A stretch of DNA of 64,000 nt from Chryseobacterium sp. C-71. Lineage in GTDB: Bacteria; Bacteroidota; Bacteroidia; Flavobacteriales; Weeksellaceae. The position numbers and the translations under genes were made by a program. The stretch covers positions 1,240,001-1,304,000 of the forward strand of contig NZ_CP087131.1 in assembly GCF_020911865.1 (NCBI RefSeq), given 5' to 3'. Shown here in pieces: positions 16,521 to 25,407 of this stretch (positions within the stretch are counted from its first letter, which is position 1; each line of letters starts with the position of its first letter). A model generated the notes under the pieces. That model was given only the letters and a program-made list of their open reading frames with translations, made no database searches and was not told where the DNA came from.

Positions 16521-16961
16521 TTATCCGATTTCTTCAATGACTTGATTGACATTGTTGATGATAAACGTCTCAGCTATTTTCTTGCCAAACATTGCTTTTG
16601 CCAACGGTGATTCACTTGAAATAGTCATTATTTTTTTGCCTTCAAAAACAATTTCTCCTGACGATACCGAAATATAGAAAAATCCTTTATCTGTCTTTAC
16701 CAAAGCTCCATTCTGAACTTTTGTACAGACCTCTGTGTTTAATTTTTTCACGAAATTCTGTTGGTTTAAGGTTTCGTTTAATTGCCTTTGGATATTGTTG
16801 ATTTCCTGCTGCAGCATTTCTCGACCAGTTTCATACTTGTCACCCATCGAACTTTTCGTGTCGTTGCTTGAAGCACGGGTTTCAGCAATAAGATTTTCGA
16901 AGGTTTTTATTTTTTCTGAAATTTTATCTTTAAGAATTTGCAGTATATTTTCTTTATTCAT
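16521..16961 (-). CDS. GreA/GreB-like protein
   Basis: A 146-residue protein with an N-terminal coiled-coil (about 1-75, including SSMGDKYETGREMLQQE) and a C-terminal FKBP-like domain with the Gre-type ending ISSESPLAKAMFGKKIAETF. It should act on RNA polymerase through its secondary channel or compete there, as Gre factors and Rnk-like proteins do. The acidic tip residues of true GreA are not clear, so a cleavage-stimulating role is uncertain. Paired with the repeat protein downstream. Confidence 0.65.
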   Translation of the reverse strand: MNKENILQILKDKISEKIKTFENLIAETRASSNDTKSSMGDKYETGREMLQQEINNIQRQLNETLNQQNFVKKLNTEVCTKVQNGALVKTDKGFFYISVSSGEIVFEGKKIMTISSESPLAKAMFGKKIAETFIINNVNQVIEEIG

Positions 16962-17039
16962 TTTGAAAGCAATCTTTGAGTTTATAAATTAAATAGAAGT
17001 GAAGAAAATTAAGTTTTTGCTAAAGCCAATTTAGTATTG

Positions 17040-17075
17040 TAAGCTGAAAGCGGGTTAAAGCCCGCTCCTATTGAT
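17040..17075. repeat. AGCGGG-TTAAA-CCCGCT palindromic repeat
   Basis: A short palindrome (agcgggttaaagcccgct) in the gap between the GH13 gene and the Gre-like gene. The preceding gctaaagccaattt resembles a motif that, from memory, accompanies this palindrome at other Flavobacteriia loci. It could act as a transcript-end hairpin. Confidence 0.4.
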
Positions 17076-17105
17076 GTTTTAAAATACTTTACCTTAAGTT
17101 ATCCT

Positions 17106-18377
17106 TTATTTTTCAAAAACAGCGAAATCAGAAACTTTAAAATTAAAATCTTTTCCTTGATTAAAATCTTTTTTTGTTTTGTCAAAAACATTATTGAAAG
17201 TTCCGTTTAAATTTTCATCCTGAATGGTAAAATTCACCGGATCATTTGAAAAATTTAAAACCACTAAAACCTCATCTTGTCCGTATTTTCTCACATACGC
17301 CAAAATTTTATCGTTGGCTGTGGTGTTTAGCAGATAAGTTGAAACTGCGGAATCTCCTCCTCGCAAAGCAGGATTTGAAGACTTTAAGTTTAATAGTGTT
17401 TTATAGAAATCTGCCATTTCATACTTCCCGTTCCAGTCGATGACATCTTTTTCGAAGAACTCTAATCTTTTTAAGTTGGGAAGTTCCTGACCTGAATACA
17501 AAAGCGGAATTCCGTTCCAGGTTGCAGAAAATACAGTCATTGGCAATGTGATATCGCCATATTTTTCAAATTCTGTCCCGTTCCATGAATTTTCGTCATG
17601 ATTGGTTGTAAACCATGCTCTCATGGATGAATCTCCGATGGCAGAATATTGTTTAAGCAAATCTATCAATTCGCTGAGAGGTTCGTTTTTCTTGTAATAA
17701 TCTGCGGATTTGTGCATCCATTTCCACGAGTAGCTTGCATCAAAAACTTTTCCGTAATCAGGATTTTCGAGTTCATCATATTCTCCGATGAAGAAAAGAG
17801 GTTTGAGTTTTTCGACTTCGGGTCTTGCTTCGATCCAAAAATCTAATTCTACCCACGATGCCAAATCACATCTGAAACCATCGATATTGGTTTCTTTTAC
17901 CCAAAATTTCATCGCATCAATCATCGCTTTTCTCATCTCCTGGTTTTTGTAATCCAGTTCGATGATGTCATCCATTCCTGAAGCTTTGTGGAAGCTTCCG
18001 TCCGGATCTTTTAAATAAAATTCGGGATGAGTTTTTGTCCACACATGATCCCAACCTGTATGATTGGCGACCCAGTCGATGATTACTTTAAAGCCTAATC
18101 GATGTGCTTCGTTGACCATGTGTTTAAATTCATCCATCGTTCCGAATTCGGGATTGATGGTTGTGTAGTCTGAAGCGGCGTATTGGCTTCCCAAAGTCCC
18201 CTTTTTATTAAGTTGGGCAATGGGAGTAACAGGCATGAACCAAAGGGTTTTCACACCCATGTTTTTGAGGCGTGGCATTTCTTTTTCAAATGCTTTGAAA
18301 GTTCCTTCCTGAGTATATTGTCTTAGATTAACTTCGTAAATATTGGTGGTATGTTTCCATTCTGTAGGTAAATCCAT
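17106..18377 (-). CDS. GH13 alpha-amylase family protein, cytoplasmic
   Basis: A 423-residue glycoside hydrolase family 13 barrel without a signal peptide. The four conserved regions are visible: DWVANHT (I), GFRCDLAS with the nucleophile Asp (about 172), FFIGEYDE with the acid/base Glu (about 197) and TTNHDENS with the third Asp (about 262). The C-terminal 80 residues form the usual beta domain. It should act on intracellular alpha-glucans or maltodextrins; exact specificity (amylase, glucosidase or transferase) is not decidable. Transcribed alone. Confidence 0.85.
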   Translation of the reverse strand: MDLPTEWKHTTNIYEVNLRQYTQEGTFKAFEKEMPRLKNMGVKTLWFMPVTPIAQLNKKGTLGSQYAASDYTTINPEFGTMDEFKHMVNEAHRLGFKVIIDWVANHTGWDHVWTKTHPEFYLKDPDGSFHKASGMDDIIELDYKNQEMRKAMIDAMKFWVKETNIDGFRCDLASWVELDFWIEARPEVEKLKPLFFIGEYDELENPDYGKVFDASYSWKWMHKSADYYKKNEPLSELIDLLKQYSAIGDSSMRAWFTTNHDENSWNGTEFEKYGDITLPMTVFSATWNGIPLLYSGQELPNLKRLEFFEKDVIDWNGKYEMADFYKTLLNLKSSNPALRGGDSAVSTYLLNTTANDKILAYVRKYGQDEVLVVLNFSNDPVNFTIQDENLNGTFNNVFDKTKKDFNQGKDFNFKVSDFAVFEK

Positions 18378-18560
18378 GTTTTTCTGATGTTTTTGAGTGG
18401 TTTAGAATAAAAATCTATCCCATAAATAGTGCGGTTAAGCAGCAATTCTTTGATTAATTTAAACAAAAATAGGAATTTGAAGATTTAAAAGTGAATTGTA
18501 ATCTGTGAATTTTACTTTATATTCTATTATCAGCGAAATCTGTAAAATTGACCTCTTCCC
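18378..18560. other. Gene-free gap
   Basis: About 180 nt upstream of the GH13 gene with no coding potential. It contains AATCTGTGAA and GCGAAATCTGTAAA fragments of the dispersed AATCTG repeat. No clear promoter was recognised. Confidence 0.35.
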
Positions 18561-18660
18561 TAGCCCCGATAGAAACGGTTACCCCACAGCAAGCCCTTCG
18601 ACAGGCTCAGGACAGGCTGGCTTGCGAGGAGTATGAGTGGATGACGGGAAATAGCTCCTG
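18561..18660. repeat. Structured GC-rich repeat (TAGCCCCGATAG...GACGGGAAATAGCT)
   Basis: A second GC-rich island. Its ends can pair (agc and cccg with cggg and gct). An internal 7-bp helix, gcaagcc (18589-18595) with ggcttgc (18619-18625), encloses the widespread string CCTTCGACAGGCTCAGGACAGG. Flanking strings CCCCGATAGAAACGGTTACCCC and GAGTGGATGACGGGAAATAGCT echo the GGGATAG and GGATAGCCTGACC joints of the element at 5070-5185, suggesting related families. It lies beyond the terminator of the acidic pRiA4b-like gene. Confidence 0.45.
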
Positions 18661-18721
18661 ATAAAGTAGAAGAGTTTTTTTGAGTCTGAGTATTGAATTA
18701 TCTTGTGATTAATTTTAATAA

Positions 18722-18750
18722 AAAAACCCTGAAAATAAATTTTCAGGGCT
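18722..18750 (-). terminator. Terminator of the pRiA4b-ORF3-like gene
   Basis: Perfect 9-bp stem ccctgaaaa/ttttcaggg with a 4-nt loop and a T run on the minus strand, 10 nt beyond the stop. Confidence 0.8.
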
Positions 18751-18759
18751 GTATTTTTT

Positions 18760-19362
18760 TTAGATTCTATCGTCGTCGCTGTCATCTTCATCATCGAATA
18801 CATCATCGTTGTAGTCGTCATCTTCGTCATCATCGAAGCTATCATCATCTTCGTCTGCAAAACTGTTGACTGCCCCGAAGTCATCTTCAAAACCAAAATC
18901 ATCATCCATCAAAGGCATTGCTGATTTTTTGTTTTTTGAGCCTGCACCTCCACTTTTGCTTGGAGCTTTCAATGGAGCATTTCCGAATCTGTAAACGGTA
19001 ATCGGGTAATTCACCCCTTTTGTTTCTTCGTTTACTTCTACCAATTCGCAGAAAAACTCCCACAGGTCAAGCAAACCGTACTGAAACTGTGCTTTGTCGC
19101 CAGCATTTTCAAATGCTTCATCGATGTAAACGTCTGACATAATCTCGCCATCCCCTTCATCACTCATATCTTCCAGAGGAACGCTCTTCACAATGGTACC
19201 ATCTTCTTCGAGGAGATTAAAAGTAGAAAGCTCATCACCACTAAGGTTGAAAGCACTTTTGATTCCTAAATGAAGGTTCCAGAGTGTTTGTTTTCCTTTA
19301 ATTTCAACATCACGGAAAATATCTTCTTTTGTATCTAATATTACACGGATTTTGTAAACCAT
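18760..19362 (-). CDS. Plasmid pRiA4b ORF-3-like protein with acidic tail
   Basis: A 200-residue protein. The N-terminal domain (about 1-135, starting MVYKIRVILDTKEDIFRDVEI, with YGLLDLWEFFCELVEV) matches the pRiA4b ORF-3-like family of unknown function. A basic linker (KAPSKSGGAGSKNKKSA) precedes a 50-residue tail that is almost all Asp and Glu. Such a polyacidic tail suggests interaction with basic partners or metal ions. The tail is encoded by a low-complexity TCATC-rich stretch, which also creates a meaningless antisense reading frame. Monocistronic with its own promoter and terminator. Confidence 0.75.
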   Translation of the reverse strand: MVYKIRVILDTKEDIFRDVEIKGKQTLWNLHLGIKSAFNLSGDELSTFNLLEEDGTIVKSVPLEDMSDEGDGEIMSDVYIDEAFENAGDKAQFQYGLLDLWEFFCELVEVNEETKGVNYPITVYRFGNAPLKAPSKSGGAGSKNKKSAMPLMDDDFGFEDDFGAVNSFADEDDDSFDDDEDDDYNDDVFDDEDDSDDDRI

Positions 19363-19415
19363 ACTACTATTCCAATTTCTATTTTTACCTTATTTCTATT
19401 GATCAAATTCTGTTG

Positions 19416-19423
19416 CAAATATA
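19416..19423 (-). promoter_or_regulatory. -7 box for the pRiA4b-ORF3-like gene
   Basis: Reads TATATTTG on the minus strand, 53 nt upstream of the ATG at 19362. Confidence 0.45.
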
Positions 19424-19495
19424 TAATAAATGAGATTTTAGAAAAGAATATTTAAAAAATTTTTAGAATTTTTTTTTGCTTACATTTTACGCTGC

Positions 19496-20527
19496 TTATT
19501 TGCTTTTTTCGAGCATAAAACTGAATTTGGTACCTTCAAGATACACACTTTCTACCGTAATGTTTTCGTTATGAGCTTCTAATATGTGCTTCACGATAGC
19601 AAGACCCAAACCAGAACCGCCCTGTCGTCGGCTTCGGCTGGTTTCTACACGGTAAAAACGCTCGAAGATTCTTGGGAGAAGTTCTTCTTTAATTCCCATT
19701 CCGTTGTCGATCACTTCGATGAGTACTTTGTTTCTGAGAACACTTGTTTTAACGACAACCTTGGCTTCCTGCCTATTGGCGTAATGTATTGCGTTTGAAA
19801 TGAGATTAATGAAAACCTGCGATATCTTTTGTTTGTCGGCCTCTACAAATATCTGACTTTGTAAAGTCTGTAATTGCAGAACAGTATTATTTTTCTCAGC
19901 TTCCAGATCAAGAAGATCGAAAATTTCTTTAACCAAGATATTAACATCAAATTTTGAAACGGTAACATCTATTTCTCCTGCTTCCAGCCTATTGATCATA
20001 TCCAAATCATTGACGATCGCAATCAATCTTTCGACTGAGATACCGATTCTTTCGAGATATTTGTCTCTAATGTTCAGATTTTCTACGCCACCTTCGCTCA
20101 AGGTTTCTACGTATCCCTGAATTGAAAAAAGAGGAGTTTTTAGCTCATGAGAAACGTTTCCGATGTATTCTTTACGGTAACTTTCCATCTTTTTCATCAC
20201 TTCCATCTCGGTGACTTTTTGCTGGTTGAAGTCGGAGAATCTTTCACCTAATTCTTTTAAGGTGATGTTTTCCTGATTGTCGTAAACAATCTCTTCCGGC
20301 AAAATTTTGGAGATATTTCTTACCTGCTTTTTGGCATAGTAACTGAAAAGTAATTCGAGAACTACGTAATTGACAACAAACATGACCAAAACAGAGATGA
20401 TAAAACCTATTTTAAAAAATGAGTTGTGGTCATATTTCTCGTTCAGGGCATCAAAAATGACGACCAAAACCAACATCACCAATGTCAACAGACATGATGA
20501 GATGAAACTAAGTCTGTAAAATTTCAA
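19496..20527 (-). CDS. PhoR-like sensor histidine kinase
   Basis: A 343-residue membrane histidine kinase. Two membrane segments (about 8-26 and 41-62) are separated by only a short loop, so little or no periplasmic sensor domain exists. HisKA follows with the phosphoacceptor His127 in VSHELKTP. The HATPase domain shows NLISNAIHYA (N box), DNGMGI (G1), FERFYRV (F box) and GGSGLGLAIV (G2). The frame begins with TTG at 20527; an upstream stop limits other choices. It follows the response regulator gene by 47 nt and is probably co-transcribed. The PhoR assignment rests on architecture. Confidence 0.85.
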   Translation of the reverse strand: MKFYRLSFISSCLLTLVMLVLVVIFDALNEKYDHNSFFKIGFIISVLVMFVVNYVVLELLFSYYAKKQVRNISKILPEEIVYDNQENITLKELGERFSDFNQQKVTEMEVMKKMESYRKEYIGNVSHELKTPLFSIQGYVETLSEGGVENLNIRDKYLERIGISVERLIAIVNDLDMINRLEAGEIDVTVSKFDVNILVKEIFDLLDLEAEKNNTVLQLQTLQSQIFVEADKQKISQVFINLISNAIHYANRQEAKVVVKTSVLRNKVLIEVIDNGMGIKEELLPRIFERFYRVETSRSRRQGGSGLGLAIVKHILEAHNENITVESVYLEGTKFSFMLEKSK

Positions 20528-20574
20528 TTTTACAAATATTTAAGGGGTTATAAGTAAAGATAAGATTTTTTGAA

Positions 20575-21252
20575 TTAAACAATCAGTTTATATCCAATTC
20601 CTTTTAAAGTCTGAATGGTATTGATTCCTAATTTTTCTCTCAGTCTTCTGATGTGTACATCGATGGTTCTTTCGCCTACGATCACATCATTTCCCCAAAC
20701 TCTTTCTAAAATCTCTTCTCTTTTGAATACTTTCTCAGTATTTGAAGCTAAAAGATACAAAAGATCAAATTCTTTCTTTGGAAGTAAAAACTGCTGTCCG
20801 CTTTTTGAAACTCTAAAGTTGTCCTTATCTATTATAAGGTCTCCCACTTCGATAAGTTTTGCATTATCAGAAACCTGAGAAGTCAACTGTAATAAAGCGT
20901 TTACTTTAGAAATTAAAATTTTCGGCTTGATAAGTTTTACAATGTAGTCGTTTGCACCAGCCTGAAAACCTGCCAACTGAGAAAACTCTTCGCTTCTTGC
21001 AGAAAGGAAAACGATCAAACTTTTTTGAAGTTCTTTTACTTTACGTAATTCCTGACAAGTTTCGATACCGTCTTTTTCTGGCATCATGACATCTAATAAG
21101 ATAAGATCCGGGATAATTTCTTTTGCTTTTTCTATACCTTCGTTTCCGTTTGTAGCGGTGGTAACGTCATAGCCTTCTTTTTCTAAATTGTATGAAAGAA
21201 TTTCCAGAATATCCAGTTCATCATCAATTAATAGAATCTTTTTTTGGTTCAT
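20575..21252 (-). CDS. OmpR/PhoB-family response regulator
   Basis: A 225-residue regulator with a receiver domain (phosphoacceptor Asp in LILLDVMMPEKDG, about D53) and a C-terminal winged helix with RTIDVHIRRLREKLG and IQTLKGIGYKL. Start is ATG 21252; a TTG two codons upstream is less likely. Oddity: the conserved receiver lysine is followed by leucine (DYIVKLIKPK) instead of the usual proline. It is paired with the PhoR-like kinase and divergent from the TonB-dependent receptor gene across 187 nt, so that receptor and the lipoproteins behind it are its likely targets (inference). Confidence 0.87.
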   Translation of the reverse strand: MNQKKILLIDDELDILEILSYNLEKEGYDVTTATNGNEGIEKAKEIIPDLILLDVMMPEKDGIETCQELRKVKELQKSLIVFLSARSEEFSQLAGFQAGANDYIVKLIKPKILISKVNALLQLTSQVSDNAKLIEVGDLIIDKDNFRVSKSGQQFLLPKKEFDLLYLLASNTEKVFKREEILERVWGNDVIVGERTIDVHIRRLREKLGINTIQTLKGIGYKLIV

Positions 21253-21439
21253 TTTCAATTTTTACATTTCAAAGTTAACAAAATTTAAGCAACATGATTG
21301 ATAATTAGTTTTCATTCACATAAACTTAATATTAAAGGGCATTTCGTAATGTTTAGTTAAGAAATATTTAAAATTAACTAAACCAATTACGACCCAATTG
21401 TTTTATTTCTTTGCACCGAAAGTAATTAGTAAAAAAGAA

Positions 21440-24001
21440 ATGAATTTTAGAAAACTGAGTATCGCTGTTTTGTTCCTTACAACTTCCGGAACTTTATTTT
21501 ACGCTCAAGAAAAAAACGACACTGTAAAGAACGAAAAAAAAATTGAAGGTGTAGTTATTCAAGGTACAACAAAAAAAGGAGGTGAGGCCAACATCATCAG
21601 CGTACAGAGAAAATCTGTTGAAGTAATTGAAAGAGTAGGTTCTGTACAGCTTGAAAAACAAGGTGTAGGTGATGTCTCGGTTGCAGTAACTAAGGCAACA
21701 GGTTCACAAAAACAAGAAGGCAGCGGACAAATCTTCATCCGTGGTCTTGGTGACCGTAACAACTCTACTACTATAAATGGACTTCAGGTTCCTTCAAACG
21801 ATCCTTTATTCAAAAATATCGATTTAAGCATCATTAAAACCGATATGATTGATTTTGTAGGATTAGAAAAAGTATACAATCCGAAACTTTGGGGAGATGT
21901 TTCTGGAGCAAATGTGGATATCGTTACAAAAGTTTATACTGGGAAACCTTATTTTAAAGTAAATCTGGGATCTTCTGTAAACTTTAATGCAGTTCAGAAG
22001 AATAATTATTTCTTACAAGATGGACCTAATTATTTTGGCTCGGAAATTTTGAAAAAACCATCTAAAAATGCTGTATTAAATAGGGGATATGTTTTCACAA
22101 CTTCTTTAAAAAATCAGGAAATTAATAATCCTATTAACTCTGCTCTAAGTTTTGATTTTGGAACTAATTTTAAGATTGGAGAACAAGGCAAATTAAGCAT
22201 TTTCGGATTTGGAGGATTTGATAACAGCTACGATTATTTCCAAGGAATCACCGGTGGTTCATTTGATACTGCAAAGGGGCCTAATAAAATCTATGATAAT
22301 TCTGAAGAATTTAAATATACCACCAATACTACAGGTCTAGTAAATATCAATTATAAAATTAATTCTAACCACAATATCAATCTATCTTCAAATTACATCC
22401 ACACTACTGAGCAAAAACTTGGTAACTATAACGGATATAACAGAGATTATTATGATGTGGATGTGTCTCAGGAGAGATATGTTACACAATTAAGACGTGC
22501 TACATACAGAACCAATGACTTATTAGTAAATCAACTTAGGGGTGAGCATACAATCACCGAGCCGCTAAAAATAAGTTGGAATATTGGTTATAATAGACTT
22601 GACAGTAGAAGACCTGATAGACAGCAAAATGTAACAATTTATGATAAGCTTAATGACACCAGTTTCTTTGCAAGCTCTAACCCAGGTGCTAACAACAGAT
22701 ATTATGATAGGTTATTAGAAAATGATTATGTAGGAGATTTACATGCCGACTACAAATTAGGTGAAAAAGCTAAAATTACTTTAGGCTATAGTGGAAGATA
22801 TAAGGATAGTGATTTTAAAGCAACTCAATATAACTTCAGAATTCTACCTGTACAAGGATCTTATTTTGTAGACCCTAAAAATTATGATTCTTTCTTTAAC
22901 AATGCCAATTATCAGGCGGGAGGATTTTTTGATATTGTTACGTTTAGAGGTGATATAAAATCTAACGAAAATGCTTTTGTACCTCAGTATTTCACTTCAG
23001 AAATCATGAACAATGCAGGATATTTGAACGTAGATTATAAATTCTCTGAAAAACTCACCGCACAGGTTGGAGTGCGTTATGATAACCTGAAACAGGAAAT
23101 CATCTATAACACTGCTCTATTCGCAGACGGAGGAAAAGTAAATAAAGACTACTCTAAAATTTTACCAGCATTCAACTTAAAATATAGTCTGAATGACAAA
23201 CATAATTTAAGATTAGCAGGTTCAAAAACATATACCACGCCATTATTATTGGAGGTTGCTCCTTTTGAATACGAAGATATCGACGAATCAAGTATTGGTA
23301 ACAGAGACGCTTATCTTGCAGACAATTACAATGTCGATTTGAAATGGGAATGGTTTCCGAAGAAAAACGAACTGATCTCAGTTACAGCTTTTGGTAAACT
23401 TATCGAAAATCCTTTAGCAAGAGTAGTAATTGCTTCGTCTTCAAACTCAGTTTCATTTATTAATGTTGGAGACAGAGGTAGAGTTTTTGGTTTGGAAGCA
23501 GAAATAAGAAAAGATATCTATGATTCTGGTAAAACAAGACTTTATACCTTCTTAAACGGAACATATCTAAATACAGAACAAGATCTTGATGATCAAAAAG
23601 TAATACGAGAAAACCGAAACAGTAAGTTTAGTGTAAACTTTAATTCAGACAAAGATAAAATACAAGGAGCTTCAGAATTCTTGGCTAATGCCAACTTGGG
23701 TATCGAGCAAAAATGGGGAAACAAAAACACGATGGATTTTGTAGTTTCTTACTCTTATATCTCTGATAATGTATATGCTATTGGTACTTTAGAAAAAGGA
23801 AATTTGGTAGACAAGGCATTCAGTACGTTAGATGCAACTGTCAAAATTAAATTAACCAACGGAATGGGCTTTTCTGTAAATGGAAGAAACTTGCTTAATC
23901 CCTACTTCACTAGAGTTCAGGACAACACTGTGGGAGAACAAATTTCTAGAAAGTATAAAAGAGGAGCAGGTATAGGTGCTAGCGTTTCTTACGAATTTTA
24001 A
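21440..24001 (+). CDS. TonB-dependent outer-membrane receptor
   Basis: An 853-residue outer-membrane receptor. It starts at ATG 21440 (MNFRKLSIAV, after an AAAAAAGAA ribosome-binding region), with a signal peptide ending YAQ. No carboxypeptidase-like regulatory domain precedes the plug (about 45-165, with IFIRGLGDRNNSTTINGLQVP). The long beta-barrel ends in Phe (SYEF), the usual BAM signal. It is the first gene of a unit with the surface lipoprotein at 24036 and is divergent from a PhoB/PhoR-like system. A phosphate or organophosphate ligand is plausible but not shown by the sequence. Confidence 0.85.
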   Translation: MNFRKLSIAVLFLTTSGTLFYAQEKNDTVKNEKKIEGVVIQGTTKKGGEANIISVQRKSVEVIERVGSVQLEKQGVGDVSVAVTKATGSQKQEGSGQIFIRGLGDRNNSTTINGLQVPSNDPLFKNIDLSIIKTDMIDFVGLEKVYNPKLWGDVSGANVDIVTKVYTGKPYFKVNLGSSVNFNAVQKNNYFLQDGPNYFGSEILKKPSKNAVLNRGYVFTTSLKNQEINNPINSALSFDFGTNFKIGEQGKLSIFGFGGFDNSYDYFQGITGGSFDTAKGPNKIYDNSEEFKYTTNTTGLVNINYKINSNHNINLSSNYIHTTEQKLGNYNGYNRDYYDVDVSQERYVTQLRRATYRTNDLLVNQLRGEHTITEPLKISWNIGYNRLDSRRPDRQQNVTIYDKLNDTSFFASSNPGANNRYYDRLLENDYVGDLHADYKLGEKAKITLGYSGRYKDSDFKATQYNFRILPVQGSYFVDPKNYDSFFNNANYQAGGFFDIVTFRGDIKSNENAFVPQYFTSEIMNNAGYLNVDYKFSEKLTAQVGVRYDNLKQEIIYNTALFADGGKVNKDYSKILPAFNLKYSLNDKHNLRLAGSKTYTTPLLLEVAPFEYEDIDESSIGNRDAYLADNYNVDLKWEWFPKKNELISVTAFGKLIENPLARVVIASSSNSVSFINVGDRGRVFGLEAEIRKDIYDSGKTRLYTFLNGTYLNTEQDLDDQKVIRENRNSKFSVNFNSDKDKIQGASEFLANANLGIEQKWGNKNTMDFVVSYSYISDNVYAIGTLEKGNLVDKAFSTLDATVKIKLTNGMGFSVNGRNLLNPYFTRVQDNTVGEQISRKYKRGAGIGASVSYEF

Positions 24002-24035
24002 ATTACTGAAAATAAATTATAAAAAATATTGTAAA

Positions 24036-25208
24036 ATGAAAAAGAACACTTTAAAATTATTAGCTGCTGCATTCATTATGTCGACAACAGCTGTAGTATT
24101 TCACTCTTGTAGCGATAGTGATGATGAAGAACTGATTATCACAAACCCAGGATCTGGTGCTGCTTCAGACCCAAACAATTTTAAGGGCGAAATCAAGTCT
24201 GGAGAAACAGTAACTTTAGATGCAACAAAGTTATACAAACTTACAGGTGCTTTAAAAGTAAAAGCTGGCGGTACATTAATAATTCCTGCAGGAACAAGAA
24301 TTGAAGCTAATGGAGGTACTTCTGCTTATATCTTAGTAGAGCAAGATGGTAAAATCTTTGCAAATGGTACAGCTGCATCTCCAGTTGTATTAACAGCTCC
24401 TGCTCCTACACCGGGAAGCTGGGGAGGTTTGGTAATCTGCGGAAAAGCTCCAATCAATAGAGGATCTACTGCTACTTCAGAAGTAGGAGAAGCAATTTAT
24501 GGTGGTACTGTTTCAAATGATAACTCAGGATCATTGAAGTTTGTAAGAATCGAATACGCAGGAGCAGTATATACCGGTACTAAAGAATTTAACGGACTTT
24601 CTCTTTTCGGAGTAGGTAGTGGAACAACAATCGATAATGTATCTATGATCAATGGAACTGATGATGGTATTGAGTTCTTTGGTGGAACAGTGAATGTATC
24701 AAACATTATTTCTGTTGGAAATGAAGATGATGCTTTTGACTGGACAGAAGGATGGAATGGAACAGCAACCAATATTTATACAAAAAGAAGAACAACTGGT
24801 GTAGGTAATAGAGGTATTGAAGCTGATAACAATGCAGATAATAAAGATGCAAACCCAAGATCAAATCCTACTATTAAAAATGCAACATTTATTGGTGCTA
24901 CTTCAGGTGAAGCTGACGGATTAAAATTAAGAGAAGGTACTTACGCATCAATCGATAACGTTGTTTTATCTAACTGGACTACAGGTATCAACGTAGAACA
25001 CGATCAGTCTGTAACGTACTTCAATGGTCAGAACAAAATTACAAAAGTGAAATTTGACAACGTAACGACAAAAGCCTCTGTAAAAGCAACTACAGGAAGT
25101 GCTGCTGCTACGTTATTACCAAACACTTACACAGAAGATGCTAATGCAACTGGAGCTGGAAGTGGTACTGCAACACCAACTTGGGCTGCAGGATGGGCAG
25201 GTATCTAA
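24036..25208 (+). CDS. Surface lipoprotein, right-handed beta-helix type (copy 1)
   Basis: A 390-residue lipoprotein starting at ATG 24036. The lipobox VFHSC gives acylated Cys25. It is followed at once by SDSDDEE, which fits the acidic lipoprotein export signal that sends Flavobacteriia lipoproteins to the cell surface. The body repeats short strand-turn units typical of parallel beta-helices (KVKAGGTLIIPAGTRIEANG, GLSLFGVGSGTTIDNVSMIN, TDDGIEFFGGTVNVSNI). It lies 34 nt after the TonB receptor and likely works with it as a surface binding partner. A perfect terminator follows. Confidence 0.75.
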   Translation: MKKNTLKLLAAAFIMSTTAVVFHSCSDSDDEELIITNPGSGAASDPNNFKGEIKSGETVTLDATKLYKLTGALKVKAGGTLIIPAGTRIEANGGTSAYILVEQDGKIFANGTAASPVVLTAPAPTPGSWGGLVICGKAPINRGSTATSEVGEAIYGGTVSNDNSGSLKFVRIEYAGAVYTGTKEFNGLSLFGVGSGTTIDNVSMINGTDDGIEFFGGTVNVSNIISVGNEDDAFDWTEGWNGTATNIYTKRRTTGVGNRGIEADNNADNKDANPRSNPTIKNATFIGATSGEADGLKLREGTYASIDNVVLSNWTTGINVEHDQSVTYFNGQNKITKVKFDNVTTKASVKATTGSAAATLLPNTYTEDANATGAGSGTATPTWAAGWAGI

Positions 25209-25245
25209 TTCAATCAAGTAATTAGTTTCTTCATATCAAATTAAA

Positions 25246-25289
25246 AACTGCGCCCGGAAATTTACTTTCCGGGCGCAGTTATTTTTTTT
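25246..25289 (+). terminator. Strong terminator after the first beta-helix lipoprotein gene
   Basis: Perfect 15-bp GC-rich stem (aactgcgcccggaaa/tttccgggcgcagtt), 5-nt loop, then eight Ts. It should separate expression of the two paralogues. Confidence 0.92.
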
Positions 25290-25407
25290 AGAAAGATTTA
25301 AATTCATTGCAGTTTGAATTGGGAACTAAGCAGAAAAATGGTAATTTGGTATTCTCATTCAAAATAGATTGACAAAAAATTCGTTGAAAGAGAATAACCT
25401 GAGAATT

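Noticed and set aside
18579..18905. Reading frame rich in Met, Thr and Lys at the end of the acidic-tail gene
   Set aside because: A frame-shifted reading of the TCATC-rich DNA encoding the Asp/Glu tail, running on into the repeat at 18561-18660.
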